This document shows, in pieces, positions 1-14,100 of a stretch of DNA of 64,000 nt (its first letter is position 1; each line of letters opens with the position of its first letter). The position numbers and the translations under genes are program-made. The notes beneath the pieces were generated by a model. It was not told the DNA's origin. It saw only the letters and a program-made list of their open reading frames with translations, and ran no database searches. Where the stretch lies: NCBI GenBank assembly GCA_964035545.1, contig OZ037767.1:18132281-18196280 (forward strand). Direction: 5' to 3'. The stretch is from Bugula neritina (lineage: Eukaryota > Bryozoa > Gymnolaemata > Cheilostomatida > Bugulidae).

Positions 1-1170
1 GGAACATACCGGAACATACTGCAACATAATGAAATATACTGTACCAAACTGAAATATACGGCAAAATACTGGAATATACTGTAACACACTGAAATATACT
101 GCAACATATTGAAATACACTGTAACATAATGAAATATACTGCAACATACTGCAACATACTGCAACATACTGAAATACACTGTAACATACTGAAATACACT
201 GCAACATACTACAACATATTGAAATACACTGCAACACATTGAAATATACTGCAACATACCTAAATATATGGTAATATACTGAAATATACTGTAACATACT
301 GAAATATACTGCAAGATACTGCAACATAGTGAAATGCACTTTAACATATTGAAATACACTGCAACATACTGACTTATACTGACATACACTGGAACATATT
401 GAAATACACTGCAACAAATTGAAGTATGCTGCAACACACTGAAACATACTGCAACATGCTGGAACATACAGCGAAACATTGAAAAATACTGCAACATACT
501 GCAATATACTGAAATATAATGCAAGATACTGCAACATACTGAAATACACTGTGACATACTGAGATACACTGCAACATACCGCAACATACTGAAATACACT
601 GTAACTTATTGAAATACACTGCAACACATTGAAATATACTGCAACACACCGAAACATACGGCAACATACTGAAATGTACTGCACCATACTGAAATACACT
701 GTAATATACTGAATTACACTGTAACATACTGCAACATACTGAAATACGCTGTAACATATTGAAATACACTGCAACACATTGAAATATACTGTAACTCACT
801 GAAATATAGTGTAATCAACGGAAATGTACTGTAACATACTGAAACATACTGAACCATACTGAAACATACTAAAATATACTGGAGCATACCGAAACGTACT
901 GCAACATACTGAAATATACTGCGAGATACTGCAACATACTGAAATACACTGTAACATACTGAAATACACTGCAACATACTGCAACATACTGTAACATACT
1001 GAATTACAGTGTAACATATTGAAACACACTGCAATACATTGAAATATACTGCAACACACTGAAACATACTGCAATATACTGAAATATACTGCAACATATG
1101 GAACTGTATCGTAATATATGGACATGTACTGTAACATACTGAAACATACCGAAACATACTGAAATATACT
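1..1170. repeat. Domain I subunit 1, type A (1,170 bases)
   Basis: Marker order: opening pair at 1, TAAATATATG at 271-area, GACTTATACT at 371, GTAACTTATT at 601, GAATTACACT at 711, GTAATCAACG at 811, GCGAGATACT at 921, GAATTACAGT at 1,001, and GAACTGTATC at 1,091. The GAACTGTATC segment near the end separates type A from types B and D. Confidence 0.88.
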
Positions 1171-2290
1171 GGAACATACCGGAACATACTGCAACATAAT
1201 GAAATATACTGTACCAAACTTAAATATACGGCAAAATACTGGAATATACTGTAACACACTGAAATATACTGCAACATATTGAAATACACTGTAACATAAT
1301 GAAATATACTGCAACATACTGCAACATACTGCAACATACTGAAATACACTGTAACATACTGAAATACACTGCAACATACTACAACATATTGAAATACACT
1401 GCAACACATTGAAATATACTGCAACATACCTAAATATATGGTAATATACTGAAATATACTGTAACATACTGAAATATACTGCAAGATACTGCAAGATACT
1501 GCAACATACTGAAATGCACTTTAACATACTGAAATACACTGCAACATACTGACTTATACTGACATACACTGGAACATATTGGAATACACTGCAACAAATT
1601 GAAGTATGCTGCAACACACTGAAACATACGGCAACATGCTGAAACATACAGCGACACATTGAAATATACTGCAACATACTGCAATATACGGAAATATAAT
1701 GCAAGATACTGCATCATACCGAAATACACTGTGACATACTGAGATACACTGCAACATACTGCAAAATACTGAAATACACTGTAACTTATTGAAATACACT
1801 GCAACACATTGAAATATACTGCAACACACCGAAACATACGGCAACATACTGAAATATGATGTAGCATACTGAAATACACTGCAACACACTGAAGTATACT
1901 GTAATATACACAAATGTACTGTTACAAACTGAAACATACGTCAACATACTGAAATGTACTGCACCATACTGAAATACACTGTAATATACTGAATTACACT
2001 GCAACGTACTGCAACATACTGAAATACGCTGTAACATATTGAAATACACTGCAACACATTGAAATATACTGTAACTCACTGAAATATAGCGTAATCAACG
2101 GAAATGTACTGTAACATACCGAAACATACTGAAACATACTGAAACATACTAAAATATACTGGAGCATACCGAAACGTACTGCAACATACTGAAATATACT
2201 GCGAGATACTGCAACATACTGAAATACACTGTAACATACTGAAATACACTGCAACATACTGAAACATACCGAAACATACTAAAATATACT
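1171..2290. repeat. Domain I subunit 2, type B (1,120 bases)
   Basis: After GTAACTTATT (1,781) it carries GAAATATGAT at 1,851 and GTTACAAACT at 1,921, absent from type A. It ends without the GAACTGTATC segment. It contains a doubled GCAAGATACT at 1,481-1,500, which explains ten of the bases by which it exceeds type D. Confidence 0.88.
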
Positions 2291-3170
2291 GGAACATACC
2301 GGAACATACTGCAACATAATGAAATATACTGTACCAAACTGAAATATATGGCAAAATACTGGAATATACTGTAACACACTGAAATATACTGCAACATATT
2401 GAAATACACTGTAACATAATGAAATATACTGCAACATACTGCAACATACTGCAACATACTGAAATACACTGTAACATACTGAAATACACTGCAACATACT
2501 ACAACATATTGAAATACACTGCAACACATTGAAATATACTGCAACATACCTAAATATATGGTAATATACTGAAATATACTGTAACATACTGAAATATACT
2601 GCAACATACTGAAATAAACTGTAACATACTGAAATACACTGCAAAATACTGAAATACACTGCCACATACTGAAATATACTGCAAGATACTGCAACATACT
2701 GAAATACAGTGTAGCATACTGAAATACACTGCAACATGCTGCATTATACTGACATACACTGGAACGTATTGAAATACATTGCAACACATTGAAATATACT
2801 GTAACTCACTGAAATAAAGTGTAATCAACGGAAATGTACTGTAACATACTGAAACATACTGAAACATACTAAAATATACTGGAGCATACCGAAACGTACT
2901 GCAACATACTGAAATATACTGCGAGATACTGCAACATACTGAAATACACTGTAACATACTGAAATACACTGCAACATACTGCAACATACTGTAACATACT
3001 GAATTACAGTGTAACATATTGAAACACACTGCAATACATTGAAATATACTGCAACACACTGAAACATACTGCAATATACTGAAATATACTGCAACATATG
3101 GAACTGTATCGTAATATACGGACATGCACTGTAACATACTGAAACATACCGAAACATACTGAAATATACT
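2291..3170. repeat. Domain I subunit 3, type C (880 bases)
   Basis: The short form. After TAAATATATG it runs through GAAATAAACT (2,611), GCCACATACT (2,661) and GCATTATACT (2,741) straight to GTAATCAACG (2,821). The block starting at GACTTATACT in types A, B and D is missing. It keeps the terminal GAACTGTATC segment of type A. Confidence 0.88.
2707..2731. repeat. Small inverted repeat, type C subunits
   Basis: CAGTGTA (2,707-2,713) and TACACTG (2,725-2,731) are perfect reverse complements around an 11-base loop. It comes from GAAATACAGT followed by GTAGCATACT. The same structure recurs at 6,987, 10,147, 14,617, 16,667 and 21,137. Seven-base arms are weak, and the structure may have no role. 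Confidence 0.6.
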
Positions 3171-4280
3171 GGAACATACCGGAACATACTGCAACATAAT
3201 GAAATATACTGTACCAAACTGAAATATACGGCAAAATACTGGAATATACTGTAACACACTGAAATATACTGCAACATATTGAAATACACTGTAACATAAT
3301 GAAATATACTGCAACATACTGCAACATACTGCAACATACTGAAATACACTGTAACATACTGAAATACACTGCAACATACTACAACGTATTGAAATACACT
3401 GCAACACATTGAAATATACTGCTACATACCTAAATATATGGTAATATACTGAAATATACTGTAACATACTGAAATATACTGCAAGATACTGCAACATACT
3501 GAAATGCACTTTAACATACTGAAATACACTGCAACATACTGACTTATACTGACATACACTGGAACATATTGAAATACACTGCAACAAATTGAAGTATGCT
3601 GCAACACACTGAAGCATACGGCAACATGCTGAAACATACAGCGACACATTGAAATATACTGCAACATACTGCAATATACGGAAATATAATGCAAGATACT
3701 GCATCATACCGAAATACACTGTGACATACTGAGATACACTGCAACATACTGCAAAATACTGAAATACACTGTAACTTATTGAAATACACTGCAACACATT
3801 GAAATATACTGCAACACACCGAAACATACGGCAACATACTGAAATATGATGTAGCATACTGAAATACACTGCAACACACTGAAGTATACTGTAATATACA
3901 CAAATGTACTGTTACAAACTGAAACATACATCAACATACTGAAATGTACTGCACCATACTGAAATACACTGTAATATACTGAATTACACTGCAACATACT
4001 GCAACATACTGAAAAACGCTGTAACATATTGAAATACACTGCAACACATTGAAATATACTGTAACTCACTGAAATATAGCGTAATCAACGGAAATGTACT
4101 GTAACATACTGAACCATACTGAAACATACTGAAACATACTAAAATATACTGGAGCATACCGAAACGTACTGCAACATACTGAAATATACTGCGAGATACT
4201 GCAACATACTGAAATACACTGTAACATACTGAAATACACTGCAACATACTGAAACATACCGAAACATACTAAAATATACT
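3171..4280. repeat. Domain I subunit 4, type D (1,110 bases)
   Basis: Same marker order as type B (GAAATATGAT, GTTACAAACT, then GTAATCAACG at 4,081), with a single GCAAGATACT where type B has two. Confidence 0.88.
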
Positions 4281-5450
4281 GGAACATACCGGAACATACT
4301 GCAACATAATGAAATATACTGTACCAAACTGAAATATACGGCAAAATACTGGAATATACTGTAACACACTGAAATATACTGCAACATATTGAAATACACT
4401 GTAACATAATGAAATATACTGCAACTTACTGCAACATACTGCAACATACTGAAATACACTGTAACATACTGAACTACACTGCAACATACTACAACATATT
4501 GAAATACACTGCAACACATTGAAATATACTGCAACATACCTAAATATATGGTAATATACTGAAATATACTGTAACATACTGAAATATACTGCAAGATACT
4601 GCAACATACTGAAATGCACTTTAACATACTGAAACACACTGCAACATACTGACTTATACTGACATACACTGGAACATATTGAAATACACTGCAACAAATT
4701 GAAGTATGCTGCAACACACTGAAACATACTGCAACATGCTGAAACATACAGCGACACATTGAAAAATACTGCAACATACTGCAATATACTGAAATATAAT
4801 GCAAGATACTGCAACATACTGAAATACACTGTGACATACTGAGATACACTGCAACATACCGCAACATACTGAAATACACTGTAACTTATTGAAATACACT
4901 GCAACACATTGAAATATACTGCAACACACCGAAACATACGGCAACATACTGAAATGTACTGCACCATACTGAAATACACTGTAATATACTGAATTACACT
5001 GCAACATACTGCAACATACTGAAATACGCTGTAACATATTGAAATACACTGCAACACATTGAAATATACTGTAACTCACTGAAATATAGTGTAATCAACG
5101 GAAATGTACTGTAACATACTGAAACATACTGAACCATACTGAAACGTACTAAAATATACTGGAGCATACCGAAACGTACTGCAACATACTGAAATATACT
5201 GCGAGATACTGCAACATACTGAAATACACTGTAACATACTGAAATACACTGCAACATACTGCAACATACTGTAACATACTGAATTACAGTGTAACATATT
5301 GAAACACACTGCAATACATTGAAATATACTGCAACACACTGAAACATACTGCAATATACTGAAATATACTGCAACATATGGAACTGTATCGTAATATATG
5401 GACATGTACTGTAACATACTGAAACATACCGAAACATACTGAAATATACT
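4281..5450. repeat. Domain I subunit 5, type A (1,170 bases)
   Basis: Same length and marker order as subunit 1, offset 4,280. Confidence 0.88.
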
Positions 5451-6570
5451 GGAACATACCGGAACATACTGCAACATAATGAAATATACTGTACCAAACT
5501 TAAATATACGGCAAAATACTGGAATATACTGTAACACACTGAAATATACTGCAACATATTGAAATACACTGTAACATAATGAAATATACTGCAACATACT
5601 GCAACATACTGCAACATACTGAAATACACTGTAACATACTGAAATACACTGCAACATACTACAACATATTGAAATACACTGCAACACATTGAAATATACT
5701 GCAACATACCTAAATATATGGTAATATACTGAAATATACTGTAACATACTGAAATATACTGCAAGATACTGCAAGATACTGCAACATACTGAAATGCACT
5801 TTAACATACTGAAATACACTGCAACATACTGACTTATACTGACATACACTGGAACATATTGGAATACACTGCAACAAATTGAAGTATGCTGCAACACACT
5901 GAAACATACGGCAACATGCTGAAACATACAGCGACACATTGAAATATACTGCAACATACTGCAATATACGGAAATATAATGCAAGATACTGCATCATACC
6001 GAAATACACTGTGACATACTGAGATACACTGCAACATACTGCAAAATACTGAAATACACTGTAACTTATTGAAATACACTGCAACACATTGAAATATACT
6101 GCAACACACCGAAACATACGGCAACATACTGAAATATGATGTAGCATACTGAAATACACTGCAACACACTGAAGTATACTGTAATATACACAAATGTACT
6201 GTTACAAACTGAAACATACGTCAACATACTGAAATGTACTGCACCATACTGAAATACACTGTAATATACTGAATTACACTGCAACGTACTGCAACATACT
6301 GAAATACGCTGTAACATATTGAAATACACTGCAACACATTGAAATATACTGTAACTCACTGAAATATAGCGTAATCAACGGAAATGTACTGTAACATACC
6401 GAAACATACTGAAACATACTGAAACATACTAAAATATACTGGAGCATACCGAAACGTACTGCAACATACTGAAATATACTGCGAGATACTGCAACATACT
6501 GAAATACACTGTAACATACTGAAATACACTGCAACATACTGAAACATACCGAAACATACTAAAATATACT
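5451..6570. repeat. Domain I subunit 6, type B (1,120 bases)
   Basis: Same length and marker order as subunit 2, including the doubled GCAAGATACT at 5,761-5,780. Confidence 0.88.
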
Positions 6571-7450
6571 GGAACATACCGGAACATACTGCAACATAAT
6601 GAAATATACTGTACCAAACTGAAATATATGGCAAAATACTGGAATATACTGTAACACACTGAAATATACTGCAACATATTGAAATACACTGTAACATAAT
6701 GAAATATACTGCAACATACTGCAACATACTGCAACATACTGAAATACACTGTAACATACTGAAATACACTGCAACATACTACAACATATTGAAATACACT
6801 GCAACACATTGAAATATACTGCAACATACCTAAATATATGGTAATATACTGAAATATACTGTAACATACTGAAATATACTGCAACATACTGAAATAAACT
6901 GTAACATACTGAAATACACTGCAAAATACTGAAATACACTGCCACATACTGAAATATACTGCAAGATACTGCAACATACTGAAATACAGTGTAGCATACT
7001 GAAATACACTGCAACATGCTGCATTATACTGACATACACTGGAACGTATTGAAATACATTGCAACACATTGAAATATACTGTAACTCACTGAAATAAAGT
7101 GTAATCAACGGAAATGTACTGTAACATACTGAAACATACTGAAACATACTAAAATATACTGGAGCATACCGAAACGTACTGCAACATACTGAAATATACT
7201 GCGAGATACTGCAACATACTGAAATACACTGTAACATACTGAAATACACTGCAACATACTGCAACATACTGTAACATACTGAATTACAGTGTAACATATT
7301 GAAACACACTGCAATACATTGAAATATACTGCAACACACTGAAACATACTGCAATATACTGAAATATACTGCAACATATGGAACTGTATCGTAATATACG
7401 GACATGCACTGTAACATACTGAAACATACCGAAACATACTGAAATATACT
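6571..7450. repeat. Domain I subunit 7, type C (880 bases)
   Basis: Same length and marker order as subunit 3; GCCACATACT lies at 6,941. Confidence 0.88.
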
Positions 7451-8560
7451 GGAACATACCGGAACATACTGCAACATAATGAAATATACTGTACCAAACT
7501 GAAATATACGGCAAAATACTGGAATATACTGTAACACACTGAAATATACTGCAACATATTGAAATACACTGTAACATAATAAAATATACTGCAACATACT
7601 GCAACATACTGCAACATACTGAAATACACTGTAACATACTGAAATACACTGCAACATACTACAACGTATTGAAATACACTGCAACACATTGAAATATACT
7701 GCAACATACCTAAATATATGGTAATATACTGAAATATACTGTAACATACTGAAATATACTGCAAGATACTGCAACATACTGAAATGCACTTTAACATACT
7801 GAAATACACTGCAACATACTGACTTATACTGACATACACTGGAACATATTGAAATACACTGCAACAAATTGAAGTATGCTGCAACACACTGAAGCATACG
7901 GCAACATGCTGAAACATACAGCGACACATTGAAATATACTGCAACATACTGCAATATACGGAAATATAATGCAAGATACTGCATCATACCGAAATACACT
8001 GTGACATACTGAGATACACTGCAACATACTGCAAAATACTGAAATACACTGTAACTTATTGAAATACACTGCAACACATTGAAATATACTGCAACACACC
8101 GAAACATACGGCAACATACTGAAATATGATGTAGCATACTGAAATACACTGCAACACACTGAAGTATACTGTAATATACACAAATGTACTGTTACAAACT
8201 GAAACATACGTCAACATACTGAAATGTACTGCACCATACTGAAATACACTGTAATATACTGAATTACACTGCAACATACTGCAACATACTGAAATACGCT
8301 GTAACATATTGAAATACACTGCAACACATTGAAATATACTGTAACTCACTGAAATATAGCGTAATCAACGGAAATGTACTGTAACATACTGAACCATACT
8401 GAAACATACTGAAACATACTAAAATATACTGGAGCATACCGAAACGTACTGCAACATACTGAAATATACTGCGAGATACTGCAACATACTGAAATACACT
8501 GTAACATACTGAAATACACTGCAACATACTGAAACATACCGAAACATACTAAAATATACT
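7451..8560. repeat. Domain I subunit 8, type D (1,110 bases)
   Basis: Same length and marker order as subunit 4. It is the last member of the regular A-B-C-D series. Confidence 0.88.
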
Positions 8561-9730
8561 GGAACATACCGGAACATACTGCAACATAATGAAATATACT
8601 GTACCAAACTGAAATATACGGCAAAATACTGGAATATACTGTAACACACTGAAATATACTGCAACATATTGAAATACACTGTAACATAATGAAATATACT
8701 GCAACATACTGCAACATACTGCAACATACTGAAATACACTGTAACATACTGAACTACACTGCAACATACTACAACATATTGAAATACACTGCAACACATT
8801 GAAATATACTGCAACATACCTAAATATATGGTAATATACTGAAATATACTGTAACATACTGAAATATACTGCAAGATACTGCAACATACTGAAATGCACT
8901 TTAACATACTGAAATACACTGCAACATACTGACTTATACTGACATACACTGGAACATATTGAAATACACTGCAACAAATTGAAGTATGCTGCAACACACT
9001 GAAACATACTGCAACATGCTGAAACATACAGCGACACATTGAAAAATACTGCAACATACTGCAATATACTGAAATATAATGCAAGATACTGCAACATACT
9101 GAAATACACTGTGACATACTGAGATACACTGCAACATACCGCAACATACTGAAATACACTGTAACTTATTGAAATACACTGCAACACATTGAAATATACT
9201 GCAACACACCGAAACATACGGCAACATACTGAAATGTACTGCACCATACTGAAATACACTGTAATATACTGAATTACACTGCAACATACTGCAACATACT
9301 GAAATACGCTGTAACATATTGAAATACACTGCAACACATTGAAATATACTGTAACTCACTGAAATATAGTGTAATCAACGGAAATGTACTGTAACATACT
9401 GAAACATACTGAACCATACTGAAACATACTAAAATATACTGGAGCATACCGAAACGTACTGCAACATACTGAAATATACTGCGAGATACTGCAACATACT
9501 GAAATACACTGTAACATACTGAAATACACTGCAACATACTGCAACATACTGTAACATACTGAATTACAGTGTAACATATTGAAACACACTGCAATACATT
9601 GAAATATACTGCAACACACTGAAACATACTGCAACATACTGAAATATACTGCAACATATCGAACTGTATCGTAATATACGGACATGTACTGTAACATACT
9701 GAAACATGCCGAAACATACTAAAATATACT
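8561..9730. repeat. Domain I subunit 9, type A (1,170 bases)
   Basis: Type A order. Its end differs slightly from subunits 1 and 5: GCAACATATC before GAACTGTATC (9,651-9,670) and GAAACATGCC at 9,701. This variant end recurs in subunits 11, 13, 15, 17 and 19. Confidence 0.87.
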
Positions 9731-10610
9731 GGAACATACCGGAACATACTGCAACATAATGAAATATACTGTACCAAACTGAAATATACGGCAAAATACT
9801 GGAATATACTGTAACACACTGAAATATACTGCAACATATTGAAATACACTGTAACATAATGAAATATACTGCAACATACTGCAACATACTGCAACATACT
9901 GAAATACACTGTAACATACTGAAATACACTGCAACATACTACAACATATTGAAATACACTGCAACACATTGAAATTTACTGCAACATACCTAAATATATG
10001 GTAATATACTGAAATATACTGTAACATACTGAAATATACTGCAACATACTGAAATAAACTGTAACATACTGAAATACACTGCAAAATACTGAAATACACT
10101 GCCACATACTGAAATATACTGCAAGATACTGCAACATACTGAAATACAGTGTAGCATACTGAAATACACTGCAACATGCTGCATTATACTGACATACACT
10201 GGAACGTATTGAAATACAATGCAACACATTGAAATATACTGTAACTCACTGAAATAAAGTGTAATCAACGGAAATGTACTGTAACATACTGAAACATACT
10301 GAAACATACTAAAATATACTGGAGCATACCGAAACGTACTGCAAAATACTGAAATATACTGCGAGATACTGCAACATACTGAAATACACTGTAACATACT
10401 GAAATACACTGCAACATACTGCAACATACTGTAACATACTGAATTACAGTGTAACATATTGAAACACACTGCAATACATTGAAATATACTGCAACACACT
10501 GAAACATACTGCAATATACTGAAATATACTGCAACATATGGAACTGTATCGTAATATACGGACATGTACTGTAACATACTGAAACATACCGAAACATACT
10601 GAAATATACT
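9731..10610. repeat. Domain I subunit 10, type C (880 bases)
   Basis: Type C directly after type A; the expected type B is absent. GAAATAAACT at 10,051 marks the type C path. Confidence 0.87.
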
Positions 10611-11570
10611 GGAACATACCGGAACATACTGCAACATAATGAAATATACTGTACCAAACTGAAATATACGGCAAAATACTGGAATATACTGTAACACACT
10701 GAAATATACTGCAACATATTGAAATACACTGTAACATAATGAAATATACTGCAACATACTGCAACATACTGCAACATACTGAAATACACTGTAACATACT
10801 GAAATACACTGCAACATACTACAACGTATTGAAATACACTGCAACACATTGAAATATACTGCAACATACTTAAATATATGGTAATATACTGAAATATACT
10901 GTAACATACTGAAATATACAGCAAGATACTGCAACATACTGAAATGCACTTTAACATACTGAAATACACTGCAACATACTGACTTATACTGACATACACT
11001 GGAACATATTGAAATACACTGCAACACATTGAAATATACTGCAACACACCGAAACATACGGCAACATACTGAAATGTACTGCACCATACTGAAATACACT
11101 GTAATATACTGAATTACACTGCAACATACTGCAACATACTGAAATACGCTGTAACATATTGAAATACACTGCAACACATTGAAATATACTGTAACTCACT
11201 GAAATATAGTGTAATCAACGGAAATGTACTGTAACATACTGAAACATACTGAACCATACTGAAACATACTAAAATATACTGGAGCATACCGAAACGTACT
11301 GCAACATACTGAAATATACTGCGAGATACTGCAACATACTGAAATACACTGTAACATACTGAAATACACTGCAACATACTGCAACATACTGTAACATACT
11401 GAATTACAGTGTAACATATTGAAACACACTGCAATACATTGAAATATACTGCAACACACTGAAACATACTGCAACATACTGAAATATACTGCAACATATC
11501 GAACTGTATCGTAATATACGGACATGTACTGTAACATACTGAAACATGCCGAAACATACTAAAATATACT
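10611..11570. repeat. Domain I subunit 11, type A with 210-base deletion (960 bases)
   Basis: After GACTTATACT (10,981) the order runs directly to GCAACACATT and GCAACACACC (11,041). The 210 bases that in type A carry GCAACAAATT through GTAACTTATT are missing. The deletion joins two similar GAAATACACT contexts and keeps the decamer register. Confidence 0.87.
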
Positions 11571-12930
11571 GGAACATACCGGAACATACTGCAACATAAT
11601 GAAATATATTGTACCAAACTGAAATATACGGCAAAATACTGAAATATACTTCAACACACTGAAATATACTGCAACATACTGCAACACACGGAAGTTTGCT
11701 GTAACATGTTAAAATGCACGGCAACATACTGAAATACACTGCAACAAACCTAAATATATGGGAATATACTGAAATATACTGTACTACGTTGAAAAACACT
11801 GCAACATATTGAAATATGCTGTAGCGCAATGGAATACACTGCAACTCACTGAAATATAGTGTAATATGCCGAAATGTACTGTAACATACTGGAATATACT
11901 GTAACACACTGAAATATACTGCAACATATTTAAATACACTGTAACATAATGAAATATACTGCAACATACTGCAACATACTGCAACATACTGAAATACACT
12001 GTAACATACTGAAATACACTGCAACATACTACAACATATTGAAATACACTGCAACACATTGAAATATACTGCAACATACCTAAATATATGGTAATATACT
12101 GAAATATACTGTAACATACTGAAATATACTGCAAGATACTGCAACATACTGAAATGCACTTTAACATACTGAAATACACTGCAACATACTGACTTATACT
12201 TACATACACTGGAACATATTGAAATACACTGCAACAAATTGAAGTATGCTGCAACACACTGAAACATACGGCAACATGCTGAAACATACAGCGACACATT
12301 GAAATATACTGCAACATACTGCAATATACGGAAATATAATGCAAGATACTGCATCATACCGAAATACACTGTGACATACTGAGATACACTGCAACATACT
12401 GCAAAATACTGAAATACACTGTAACTTATTGAAATACACTGCAACACATTGAAATATACTGCAACACCCCGAAACATACGGCAACATACTGAAATATGAT
12501 GTAGCATACTGAAATACACTGCAACACACTGAAGTATACTGTAATATACACAAATGTACTGTTACAAACTGAAACATACGTCAACATACTGAAATGTACT
12601 GCACCATACTGAAATACACTGTAATATACTGAATTACACTGCAACATACTGCAACATACTGAAATACGCTGTAACATATTGAAATACACTGCAACACATT
12701 GAAATATACTGTAACTCACTGAAATATAGCGTAATCAACGGAAATGTACTGTAACATACTGAAACATACTGAAACATACTGAAACATACTAAAATATACT
12801 GGAGCATACCGAAACGTACTGCAACATACTGAAATATACTGCGAGATACTGCAACATACTGAAATACACTGTAACATACTGAACTACACTGCAACATACT
12901 GAAACATACCGAAACATACTAAAATATACT
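11571..12930. repeat. Domain I subunit 12, extended type D (1,360 bases)
   Basis: Between about 11,641 and 11,890 it holds 250 bases not found in types A-D, with variants TCAACACACT, GAAGTTTGCT, GTAACATGTT, AAAATGCACG, GTACTACGTT and GTAATATGCC. After that it rejoins the normal order at GGAATATACT, GTAACACACT and proceeds as types B and D. Confidence 0.86.
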
Positions 12931-14100
12931 GGAACATACCGGAACAAACTGCAACATAATGAAATATACTGTACCAAACTGAAATATACGGCAAAATACT
13001 GGAATATACTGTAACACACTGAAATATACTGCAACATATTGAAATACACTGTAACATAATGAAATATACTGCAACATACTGCAACATACTGCAACATACT
13101 GAAATACACTGTAACATACTGAAATACACTGCAACATACTACAACATATTGAAATACACTGCAACACATTGAAATATACTGCAACATACCTAAATATATG
13201 GTAATATACTGAAATATACTGTAACATACTGAAATATACTGCAAGATACTGCAACATACTGAAATGCACTTTAACATACTGAAATACACTGCAACATACT
13301 GACTTATACTGACATACACTGGAACATATTGAAATACACTGCAACAAATTGAAGTATGCTGCAACACACTGAAACATACTGCAACATGCTGAAACATACA
13401 GCGACACATTGAAAAATACTGCAACATACTGCAATATACTGAAATATAATGCAAGATACTGCAACATACTGAAATACACTGTGACATACTGAGATACACT
13501 GCAACATACCGCAACATACTGAAATACACTGTAACTTATTGAAATACACTGCAACACATTGAAATATACTGCAACACACCGAAACATACGGCAACATACT
13601 GAAATGTACTGCACCATACTGAAATACACTGTAATATACTGAATTACACTGCAACATACTGCAACATACTGAAATACGCTGTAACATATTGAAATACACT
13701 GCAACACATTGAAATATACTGTAACTCACTGAAATATAGTGTAATCAACGGAAATGTACTGTAACATACTGAAACATACTGAACCATACTGAAACATACT
13801 AAAATATACTGGAGCATACCGAAAGGTACTGCAACATACTGAAATATACTGCGAGATACTGCAACATACTGAAATACACTGTAACATACTGAAATACACT
13901 GCAACATACTGCAACATACTGTAACATACTGAATTACAGTGTAACATATTGAAACACACTGCAATACATTGAAATATACTGCAACACACTGAAACATACT
14001 GCAACATACTGAAATATACTGCAACATATCGAACTGTATCGTAATATACGGACATGTACTGTAACATACTGAAACATGCCGAAACATACTAAAATATACT
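12931..14100. repeat. Domain I subunit 13, type A (1,170 bases)
   Basis: Opens with GGAACATACC GGAACAAACT, a one-base variant of the usual pair, and otherwise follows type A. GAAAGGTACT at 13,821 replaces GAAACGTACT. Confidence 0.86.

Larger units (their letters stand above)
1..4280. repeat. 4,280-base higher-order repeat, copy 1
   Basis: Four subunits of 1,170, 1,120, 880 and 1,110 bases (types A, B, C, D) form this HOR. It lines up with 4,281-8,560 at a constant offset of 4,280 with no gaps and only scattered substitutions. The window starts exactly at a subunit opening, so whether another copy lies upstream cannot be seen. Confidence 0.95.
4281..8560. repeat. 4,280-base higher-order repeat, copy 2
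   Basis: This is the second ungapped copy of the A-B-C-D subunit series. Differences from copy 1 are single-base, for example 721 T versus 5,002 C within paralogous GTAACATACT/GCAACATACT units at 721 and 5,001. The next copy begins at 8,561 but departs from the pattern after its first subunit. Confidence 0.95.

Noticed and set aside
374-799. Possible family of small Cys-rich membrane or secreted proteins, because the frames look hydrophobic and repetitive
   Set aside because: The same composition appears in every frame of the strand for 64 kb, so it reflects the satellite base sequence. Nothing marks a signal peptide or a gene boundary.
2550-3869. Longest minus-strand reading frames (439 codons at 2,550-3,869 and 6,830-8,149; 397 codons at 20,896-22,089; 395 codons at 9,990-11,177 and 16,510-17,697)
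   Set aside because: Their peptides are the decamer read in frame (10-residue cycles rich in Cys, Val, Ser, Gln and Tyr), they overlap equally long frames in the other two registers, and they start and stop at random variant units. No domain, no conserved non-repeat part and no sign of codon-level selection is visible.
11641-11890. Transposon or foreign insertion in the extended subunits
   Set aside because: The segment is still made of in-register decamers, has no terminal inverted repeats or target-site duplication, and shows no coding sequence.
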